A stretch of DNA of 64,000 nucleotides. Source: Eumeta japonica (taxonomy: Eukaryota > Arthropoda > Insecta > Lepidoptera > Psychidae). A program made the translations under genes and the position numbers. Shown here one piece after another: positions 56,537 to 64,000 of this stretch. The DNA is taken from assembly GCA_005406025.1 (NCBI GenBank), contig BGZK01000012.1, positions 1,265,550 to 1,329,549 on the forward strand. The letters are read 5' to 3'. The notes below the pieces were generated by a model. The model was not told where the DNA came from, did no database searches, and was given only the letters and a program-made list of their open reading frames with translations. Each line of letters opens with the position of its first letter. Positions within the stretch are counted from its first letter, which is position 1.

Positions 56537-56700
56537 CTTCCAGCTCCCTATTTTTGCTGGCTTCTGACTTAAGCCATTCGTGTTGGTCCAGTGTGAGGTG
56601 GAGACTGTTAACGATCGTCTTCAGACGCCGTCATCAATGTAATGACAGCGTCCGACGAAAGCTGTATAAGCTCTCTATGGCACAGAACAATTGGTCTTAA

Positions 56701-57052
56701 TATAACTTAAAGACTCATCGGCCAAAAGTTACGAGTGGTAAAGATGGAACCCGATTCTGGTTTGAATACAATCGCTGAACTAGTATTGCCCTAACGCGAC
56801 AAGGTTAAGTGCACTCATTATGCATTGAGCGGTGACGCCCTGGGACGATCAAAGTTGTCATTGGTGTAACATATTTTGAGCTATATATATCGTTTTTTAA
56901 GCGTCTGTCTGTGCATTCTTTTATAATTTAAGAACGTTTTAGTCCAAGCCAATGAAAATTGAGGCATAGAAAGAATATTCATAATTATATTCCTTCAGTA
57001 TTTCTATCATTTGAAAGACTATATGACTTTTGCTTATTTAATTAAGAAAGAA
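56701..57052. other. Non-coding stretch before the tandem array
   Basis: Nothing recognised. It may contain the degraded 5' part of the Jockey element and a partial unit of the array that follows. Confidence 0.35.
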
Positions 57053-58205
57053 GGATTTATTTTAAGGAGAGCTTGATACTATTATACTTTGCTTTAAGAT
57101 TTATACAACAAAAAGCTAATTATACTCGAGAGACACGCTCAAACAAAATACGAACTATTCATTACAACAGGGACCAAAATGAATGGATCGCATTAGCACA
57201 GAGCAAAGTAACGACTAAAAAAGATATAGATGAATTTTATCAACTAGTAGAAATGGACACTGAAAACCTACGCCACGCAAAGGAAAAAAGAATGAGAGAT
57301 TAAGGGAAGATAATAAGTAGGAGTGATTTATTTTAAGAAGAGTTCGACACCATCTAATAGATATTGATTTAAGATCAAATGCAAAAAATAAGTTGGACAC
57401 TCTAGTTACACATTAGACAATTGCAAAGACAAGAATATAATATATGACAATATGATATAATATAATATAAGCTATGACAGTAGTAAGTAATAAAAATGGG
57501 CTGCACAAAATTAACAAGGTTGTAGCTGAACTTTGTTGGTTGTAACTAAAACTAGAGATTACAAAGATTGTGGATGATCGTTAACAATTCTCAAAAACGG
57601 ACATCGAGAATTTACACTAAAGGAACAAAAATAAGAAAAAAAGATTAAAGGGAGAAAGACATTAGAAAATAAGGATATCTTAAAAAAAAAGCTCGACATC
57701 GTTTAATGAGCACCGCCTTAAGATCTACTACAATAGAAAGAAAAATTAGACGTCCTAGTTACACATAAGAGCCTTGGGTAGACCGAGCTATTACAACAGA
57801 AACCAAGAAGAAAAGGCGATTATAGTACAGAGCAAAGCGGAAACTTAAAAGGCTGTCGATGACATTTGTCAAGTCCTTAAAGGTTGCTAAAATTTATTCA
57901 CCAAGCTGAGAAAATAAACAATGAAAGATCGACTGAAGAAAAATCCAGAAAGGATTTGTTTAAGAGCTCGACACCATCTACTCAACTCTGCTTTAAGTTT
58001 TTCTACAATAGAAAGTTATTCATACTTGAGAGATTCGCTTAACAAGACAGTAGTTTTTACAACAGGAACCAAGAAGAATAAACGACATTAGCACAGAGTG
58101 CAGTAGAAATTAGAAAGGCTGCAGATGAATTTTTCCAACTTTCAGAAATGGACGTCAAAGCCTGCACCAAACAAAGGGAACGAAAAACAAAAGGGAAACA
58201 AAAGG
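57053..58205 (+). repeat. Diverged tandem array of four 250-350 bp units with coding-like content
   Basis: Units begin near 57053, 57324, 57673 and 57952, each with a GGATTTATTTTAAG-like head and a GAGCTCGACACCATCTA-type phrase. Each then carries TACAACAGGAACCAAGAAGAA, AGCACAGAGCAAAGTAGAA and TTTCAGAAATGGACATC-like phrases. Spacings are about 271, 349 and 279 bases. Unit 1 has an open frame (57073-57303). Its text YNRDQNEWIALAQSKVTTKK with DEFYQLVEMD is echoed in unit 4 as YNRNQEE, stop, TTLAQSAVEIRKAADEFFQL. Shared protein text suggests the repeated unit was once coding. The family is not recognised. Confidence 0.7.
57073..57303 (+). CDS. Unrecognised open frame in unit 1 of the array
   Basis: A 76-codon frame, charged and rich in Lys/Glu, with predicted helical character (TKKDIDEFYQLVEMDTENLR). 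The ATG choice is arbitrary. Upstream sequence aligns with the other units, so the true start, if any, is not known. The equivalent frame is broken in units 2 to 4. It may be a fragment of an array-forming gene or of an unknown transposon. No domain is recognised. Confidence 0.25.
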   Translation: MILLYFALRFIQQKANYTRETRSNKIRTIHYNRDQNEWIALAQSKVTTKKDIDEFYQLVEMDTENLRHAKEKRMRD

Positions 58206-58441
58206 AACATACCTTCCCCACTATATTTATTGACACACTATAGTATTTATTACCTATCTCGAATTCAGTTTCTGGCTAAAGGCTGCACAAATACCGGCTG
58301 GCTCTACACTCCCGTCACTCCTAATCTAAGCTAGAACCTACAATCCCCCCCCTTTAATTACGCTCCCTTCGCTGTATCGGGACTTGTCCCTTTCAGTCAT
58401 TGCGACTGGCTGAAGGTTGAGCGATGATGATGATGATGATA
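58206..58441 (+). mobile_element. Probable LINE 3' end with (GAT)n tail
   Basis: A GC-richer block with CTGGCTAAAGGCTGCAC and TCGGGACTTGTCCC ends CTGAAGGTTGAGC(GAT)n at 58421-58441. Short trinucleotide tails of this kind are typical of RTE-like 3' ends. It directly follows the tandem array, so the array may be part of, or adjoin, the same element. Confidence 0.5.
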
Positions 58442-58463
58442 TGAAACATTAATTTTGAATTTG

Positions 58464-58700
58464 TGTGGTAGTTGAATTAATTTGTTTCTGTATGGTTGTG
58501 GGCGTGCGTTCGTGTGTCTGTGCGCGCATTAGTGTGTTTGTATTAATATGTTTGTGTTTGCGTGTTGGCGTGTAGGGGGTCTGAGTGTGTGGGTTTGTGT
58601 GTATGTGAGTGTGTTTTCGTATAGAAGATAGGGATGTGGCGAATGGGATATGAGGGCGAACGTGTGTGTGTATATATATATGTGTGTGCACGTGTATGAT
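58464..58700 (+). repeat. Cryptic GT microsatellite
   Basis: Imperfect GTGT, GTGTTT and GCGT units over more than 200 bases, with a TATATATATATGTGTGTGCACG part near 58672. Minus-strand His/Thr-rich frames here are artefacts. Confidence 0.92.
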
Positions 58701-58767
58701 TCAGAGAACAAAACTGCGAACAATTTAAATTTGAATTTTAAATTGAGCTAGGAAGCGGGATGGTAAC

Positions 58768-58806
58768 GTGCATTTGGATAGTGTGCATTTGGATAGTGTG
58801 CATTTA
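58768..58806 (+). repeat. 15-bp tandem repeat
   Basis: GTGCATTTGGATAGT occurs twice in full, followed by a partial third GTGCATTT. Confidence 0.95.
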
Positions 58807-58839
58807 AACGCATTAAAGAGTAAAGAAATGTTTTTATTT

Positions 58840-59290
58840 CCGGCTGACCTAGGTTACCTCGGTAGGGTTCAATCGATGGCACGTCTCGGATATGGTCACG
58901 CGCGTTGGCAGCCACTGCCGAGGCTGGGAAGCGTCCAACTTTTATTTCGCACGGTAGTTTAGTTGGAGTCAGTTTAAGATGCACACTGTGTTCGCCGACT
59001 CTTTTATATTTTCATTCTCGGCGCTGCACGGCTGTAATATACGGCGGGCGCGGGCGGGAATTCTCGACGCTTGCGGCGGCGAACGCCGGCGAAACAGGAG
59101 GTATAATAAAATATTTTCAAACTGAAATTTTATAACTGAAATAGAGTGCACGCGTCATAAAATTCATTGATCGCTGCATACCTTCGAGGGTATGCGGCCG
59201 ATGCACCGGCGCATCGCCCGCGGCGACCCGTCGGTGCTAACGTGTGCGGATGTGCTCCAATCACGTTTCTAATTTATGGCCGTGTAAAAC
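58840..59290. promoter_or_regulatory. GC-rich island, candidate regulatory block
   Basis: CpG-dense sequences GCGGGCGCGGGCGGGAATTC (about 59043) and GCACCGGCGCATCGCCCGCG (about 59202) flank an AT-richer centre with AAATATTTTCAAACTG. Overlapping frames on both strands have no known domain. Confidence 0.35.
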
Positions 59291-60699
59291 GTGAATTCTC
59301 ATTTGTACGATAAGCTCTGAGTTGTCTATGTTTAAATATTTCGCTACAACATTACAGAAACACAATTATATAAATTATTAGCATCTACCACGATGGCATT
59401 GATAAGTACAATTTTATACAGAATAAGTAGAAATTCATTTTAGTGAAATTTCCGATGAGAAAATTACTGATATATCGGTTCGTGGACGCGCCATATTAGC
59501 AAAGGTTCTTACGAATTTTCATATAGAAAGAGAGAAAGCTTTTGTTTGTAAGACGCAAAATAAAAATAAAAATGGGGATGGTGTAGTATTCTATACTATG
59601 ACAGTATAATTTGAATTTATGACGTTTCATGTGAGAACGTCACGTTTTTATTGTATTACATAGCAAAATTAAAAGAAAACACTGTCTTTTATAATTTATT
59701 ATTTAGCGTGGCTCGTTGTTATATATTAACTGATCCGACATGCGTTGTATTGCCCTTTCAGCTGGGCGACGTGCCCGTAAAGTATATGCCTATTACCCCG
59801 CTCGTGTGCAAATAGAAAGAATTTCTTTATTGTGTATATAGGGAGCCGGACGTCTGTCGTTGACATGTACGACAAAAAAAAGAAAAAAAAAACAGATATT
59901 ACGAAAACAAAGCGGATAACAGTAAGTCTTTCTCCATGGAAGTGTTTTTATTATTAGTTCGTTTGTGTTCGTTATTGGTGTTCATATCGATTGGTTGAAC
60001 GGCTTCAGAGTACATCAATCTCAAACAGATATAGATACATCAATATTAATTTTAATAAATTTTGTATAGCGTATATCGGAAACGCTGTTGGACTAACCTA
60101 TTCATTAGTTAAACTGAGGATTATATAAGTCGTTTATAAAGTATTAACGATTTCTAATTTTTATGATAGTATTCAATTTTATGTTCATATATCAAAGATC
60201 TTTATTTTATATTCGCTTGTTTGTTTTATTTTTTTTTTGATATATTATTTTCTAGACTATTCTTACAAAATAAATCAGTTTCTGTTATTTCTAAAACTTT
60301 TCACTATTTTTGAGCTTGAAGTGGTTGAATATATATAGGTATCGGTGTCTTATCCATACATTTTTGAGTTTGTAAACATATAAACACAAAATGTTTATAT
60401 ACATTATGTAAGCACGTACCACGTACCCTGGTACGTAAGCAGGCAATAACGACATCGTCGTAGAAGTATATCCTAAAAGATCTTGTGAAAAACTCGCATT
60501 TATAAAATCGTAATGATAAAAATAACTTCTAGACTTTCTCATTTATCAACGCAGGAAATTAAAAAAAATAAGAAAAAACCATTTATAATAACAACCAATT
60601 TATAATAACCGGCATCCGATTATAAAGCGACAGAGTTATACAATTTCCTTGTCAAAGCTTTGGTAAATGTTGTGGCAAAGTTTATTTTAACATATTAAT
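59291..60699. other. AT-rich non-coding stretch
   Basis: A GC-richer patch at 59735-59860 and a small palindrome CACGTACC/GGTACGT near 60414-60436. No gene is recognised. Confidence 0.4.
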
Positions 60700-60965
60700 A
60701 CATTTTCGTTAGGGACGCCTCAGGCAGTGCTCGAGCGGGCGCCGGCGTCTCGGCCCATCGACAAGCGGCTTACTTTAAATTGAAATATATTGACGCGACC
60801 CGCGGAATCCCCATTTCCCGTTCTTATTCGTAGACTACTAGCTCCTAACAAACAGGGAAGAATTAGGGTCGGCCGAAGACAAACACGAGACATAATTTCT
60901 TTTTGATACAGCACCTCCTATTTCACAAACTATGGCTGTTGCGGCCACTCTACATGACTCCATCG
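60700..60965. other. GC-richer island
   Basis: CGAGCGGGCGCCGGCGTCTC and GACGCGACCCGCGGAATCCC stand out. A minus-strand 64-codon frame here has no known domain. Confidence 0.3.
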
Positions 60966-61059
60966 GCTTTTCCGTCCCAATGCTGTAATAATTTTAAATT
61001 TAAGTGTGTAAAGTGATGGGAGATCTGATACCGCCTTGAGATGCGGGTATCGGGATCGG

Positions 61060-61130
61060 TGCTGAGCTAGCTCAGTGGGAATGGAGTCATCTCAGGGGTG
61101 AAGGTTCGTGTATTGTAATGATCTGGAGTT
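61060..61130 (+). mobile_element. tRNA-like sequence, possible SINE head
   Basis: GAGCTAGCTCAGTGGG contains a near-perfect pol III A box (TAGCTCAGTGGG). About 30 bases on, AGGTTCGTGTATTG is a partial B box. A cloverleaf cannot be closed: the acceptor arm has no partner. A tRNA-derived SINE or decayed tRNA pseudogene is likelier than a functional tRNA. Confidence 0.45.
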
Positions 61131-61260
61131 CAGAGTCATATTCTTGGAGTTCAAAATATTGCACACTGACTAAAAATATAGAGCCCAGGATGTCACATTC
61201 TGGAGTACCATTGGAAAAGTTAAAACTGGATTTTCACTCTCTTTGGGTAAAAGTAAAAAA

Positions 61261-61284
61261 AACACACGCACGCACACGCACGCA

Positions 61285-61341
<57 letters not shown>
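61261..61341 (+). repeat. (CA)n microsatellite
   Basis: About 40 CA units, imperfect at the left edge (CGCACG) and pure from about 61292 on. Confidence 0.97.
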
Positions 61342-61347
<6 letters not shown>

Positions 61348-62444
61348 ACATATATAATCGTCTTAAACCATGAATAAAATCTAGATGAATTTAATCTTTA
61401 TTTAGATAATCCATAAAATGTTAAATAAAACAACATTTACTAAAAAAATATAAACAATAAGCGAATCAACAAATAAAAACTTTGCTAATTAAAGCGACGA
61501 ACGGAAAAATTAATAAGACAACCGCACTCGTCACACAGATATATAAACGTGAATAAAAAACGTGAACGATTGAGTCGATGAAATTAAGTTGATAAAAGCT
61601 AAGACACAATCCCATCTGGCTTATCTTTTTCTGGCAAACTTCGAGGAATGGACACCGTGAGCCCTATACCGAGTGGAGCAAACGGACAATGAAAGATTAG
61701 CGGAAACGTAGAGCGAAAGGTGTCGTGGAACAGCCCGGTTGGAATGAAGATCCTTTCATTGTACATTATCCGTTAAATGACAGGAACACTACAATTAAAT
61801 AGTTTAGCGACGTTTGGGAGTGAATCAACAGATATATAATAAAAATTAAAGAATGATAATAAAATTGCAATTGATACATAGGTTTTTAAAATTGTTGCAC
61901 GAGACAGACTGGCCATACTACCGGTAATACCTTCAATGTATCGAAGGAAGTGTAAATGCATGAGGACTTCAGGGGGGGTGAAAGTCGAGCGAATGACAAC
62001 GACGATGTAAAATTTAATGAATTTGACATTGTACGTACGATATACGTTATATATATATAAAAAAAAACTGTGATTCGATGTCGGTTTAGTCTTTACATAC
62101 ATCTGTCTGATAATTTTTCAAAGGAAAAAAAGAAGCAAAAGTCCTTCAGTGCAAACAGGTTACATTTCATGTGCATATTACAATGGTAGTAGTTTTTATA
62201 GATCTAAGTTGGTATTACTTCTAAGCATATTGGCTTAGTAGTATATGAATGAACAAGAAATCTAAGAACTTAATTAGCATCTTGACACAATAAAATAGAA
62301 CTTGTTATACTTCCAACAAACCTGGCTACTATACTAGATGAAAGGTTACTAGTGACAAAAGTGATTAAATTTTTAAATCGTATCAGTAGTCTAGTGCCAA
62401 ACCTTGGGTATTTGGTATTGAGACCTATCACAGGGAATAATTAC
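61342..62444. other. AT-rich stretch with a weak GC-richer patch at 61620-61760
   Basis: No gene is recognised. A 109-codon minus-strand frame at 61773-62102 has no known domain. Confidence 0.4.
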
Positions 62445-62578
62445 GTTAACTTAAAACAATCGATTCGCCTACGCTATGATGTCCAAATCACGTCAGAATA
62501 AGGAGTTTTACCACCACGCTGCTCGGCTCATGTAATTTTGATGTCACAGTGATACAGGCTCCATCGTTTTAAGTTAAC
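62445..62578. mobile_element. Possible small MITE with 13-bp terminal inverted repeats
   Basis: GTTAACTTAAAAC at 62445-62457 and GTTTTAAGTTAAC at 62566-62578 are perfect inverted ends around 108 bases of moderately GC-rich sequence. No target duplication is clear. Chance is not excluded for 13-bp arms. Confidence 0.4.
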
Positions 62579-64000
62579 ACAATCAACTCCTGAATTAGTG
62601 TGCTCAGACGGTCCACGTTTGAAATTAATTGTATCATCCATTTCATATAAATTGTTCCAATAGGTTAAGTACACTATTTTTTTATATTACTAGTCTGGTC
62701 GAGAAGTGAGTTTTCTGCGAAAAATAGTTAAAACAGTCTTAAAAATATGGGGTTTGGTGCATTGGATTCGGAATTCAATCCTGAAGAATGGGAATTTTGG
62801 AATTTATCCGCCAATAAAAATTCCAATTGTTATAAACAAAAAACGAAAAGTCAAAAAGGTAGTGTCCGTTTTGCAGCTATAACTCAAAAAATATTAAAGT
62901 TAGCTCAAATTTGAAAAAAGTTCCTAAAAGAGGAGAAAATTTTAGTAAAATAACTCCCGACTCCCGGAGTTGTAGCTCTATTATTTATAATTTTAATTTT
63001 ACGCTGAAAATTGGGTTCCGCACGGCCGTTTCAGCTGTCGCCGCCGCCAAACGAAGCGTGCATTATAAAATAATTTTTTTTCAATATTCAATATTAATTT
63101 AAAAATTTGGAAAAATTATAGTGTCTTCTAGAAACTTGAAAGAATACGATCCCGTTGGAAAAATGTTTAACTCTAAAGTTATCTAATAGTTAATTAAATA
63201 ATTTTTCATGGACTTTAGTTTTTATTAAATCTCATATAAAAGTTTAAATAATGCACTATAATTTTTTTCTTTTGGAGCTCTTCTTATATACATAATAAAC
63301 AAGACTCCGTTATAAAAATTTATAAAAGTTTTTATTTGTTTATTATGATTTTTAAGTAAACAAAAATGAAAAATCCGGGTAAAATTATTAAAAATTTTTA
63401 CTAAAAATTTGATTGTGTTGCTTCTGTATTTATATATCGTGTTTAATAGTTTTGCTAAAATTTTTTGCGCCATTTGTTTATAAATTTTTATAAACAAATA
63501 GACAAGTTTAATATTTATCGAAAATTTTTTGGCCATTTTATTGTCTTCGTAAATGATGATTTTTAAAAAAAATTTTCTTAAAAACAATTTTTAATATTTA
63601 TAATCGTTTTTTTTTCATTTATCAGATCCTTTAAAATTATTTATTTTTTTTAAATTCATCATTTATTCTTAATATAATTATAAAAAATTTATTTCAATTT
63701 CATTGTTTATCAAATAAACAATTTGTTATAAACAAATTCTGATTTTCCTTATATTTTTTGCCGTAACTTTAATAAATTATAAATACAGTCATGTACATCA
63801 AAGTGGTCAAAAAATTTTTCTCTATTTGTTTTTGCATTTTAAATAATTTTCAAATCAAACTCGAAACCGTCCTCTGTTTTGTCAACTTTTAAAATTGTTA
63901 TAACTTCTAAACTATTGGTGATACGGTCTTTGACATTCAAGTCGATCTTTGAACAATTTATTGATCTATCTAATCAATTTTTATCTCCTCTGTATCTATT
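62579..64000. other. Very AT-rich terminal stretch of unusual texture
   Basis: From about 62740 to the end the sequence is highly AT-rich, with many short palindromic phrases such as TTTGTTTATAAA. A short GC-richer patch lies at 63015-63065 (CGCACGGCCGTTTCAGCTGT, then CGCCGCCGCC). A 55-codon frame from 62744 reads GFGALDSEFNPEEWEFWNLS. The minus-strand frame 63225-63587 is Lys/Ile-rich and probably noise. Phrases such as AACTATTGGTGATACGGTC near 63911 have a repeat-like feel, but I cannot name a family. Confidence 0.3.

Larger units (their letters stand above)
54845..56700 (-). mobile_element. Jockey-type LINE, minus strand, with internal deletion
   Basis: Read from 56700 downward it holds an endonuclease fragment (about 56536-55950), a linker with a 21-bp minisatellite (55764-55381), the RT entry region (55427-55100) and the RT thumb (55087-54851). 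The RT entry text VFNKCLYGGLFPDLMKESKV and VVPIFKGG is followed within a few bases by VNTTAFQGVTLGKKPQWGPH. The whole palm with RPIS, PQGS and FADD boxes is therefore missing. Same superfamily and similar text to 1954-3765. Confidence 0.9.

Noticed and set aside
57053..58205. CRISPR-like array
   Set aside because: Units of 250-350 bases without short repeats and uniform spacers; insect genomic context.
58449..58723. His/Thr-rich minus-strand frames
   Set aside because: Translations of a cryptic GT microsatellite.
63225..63587. 121-codon minus-strand frame rich in Lys, Ile and Phe
   Set aside because: Frame length is expected from extreme AT content; no recognised motif.

Overview
This window looks like nuclear DNA of an insect, most probably a moth or butterfly (Lepidoptera). 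It is AT-rich and dense in microsatellites. It is littered with decayed non-LTR retrotransposons of the RTE and Jockey types, plus short dispersed repeats whose ends I recognise from lepidopteran genomes. There is no bacterial-style gene packing, operon, ribosome binding site, rRNA, CRISPR array or convincing intact host gene. Nearly all open frames are short AT-rich noise or pieces of dead transposons. The lineage is inferred from repeat families seen by eye, not from a database search.

Layout. 1-3.8 kb: a compound (AC)n-(TA)n microsatellite, then an RTE scrap fused to two pieces of a Jockey-like element. 3.8-12.4 kb: a SINE-like sequence, a dispersed repeat, a strong hairpin and several GC-rich islands. 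12.4-15.1 kb: the most complete copy of an RTE-type LINE (endonuclease, reverse transcriptase, C-terminus), heavily mutated, followed by a weak THAP-like frame. 16.7-19.5 kb: a dead hAT DNA transposon with a ZBED5/SCAND3-like transposase. 21.6-25.9 kb: a second RTE element with two more scraps of the first family. 26-29.3 kb: dispersed repeats, a MITE and a Jockey 3' end. 29.5-31.5 kb: a minus-strand Jockey-like reverse transcriptase. 31.9-33.7 kb: an element bounded by long inverted repeats and another repeat with 120-bp subunits. 34-39 kb: the strongest GC-rich islands, a second MITE copy and an RTE scrap. 40-43.1 kb: an RTE copy, a 182-bp palindrome, a mariner fragment and a solo LTR. 43.5-50.8 kb: a 120-bp tandem array, a LINE fragment between inverted repeats, twin palindromes and a second solo LTR with the same ATAT target duplication. 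54.8-56.7 kb: a minus-strand Jockey element that has lost its catalytic core. 57.05-58.44 kb: a tandem array of four 250-350 bp units with coding-like content. 58.5-64 kb: GT/CA microsatellites, two GC-rich islands and a very AT-rich end.

Function. No genes here work together in a pathway. The transposon genes are disabled by stops, frameshifts and lost catalytic residues. The best candidates for function in the host are about 17 GC-rich, CpG-containing islands scattered through the AT-rich DNA. They are compatible with conserved regulatory elements, or occasionally small exons, of a gene lying outside the window or having a very large intron here. This is inference and needs cross-species alignment. 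The most distinctive structural signals are the unusual number of near-perfect short palindromes, the two ATAT-flanked solo LTRs, the frame-preserving 120-bp and 21-bp tandem repeats, and the coding-like tandem array near 57-58 kb. I found no convincing new biological system.
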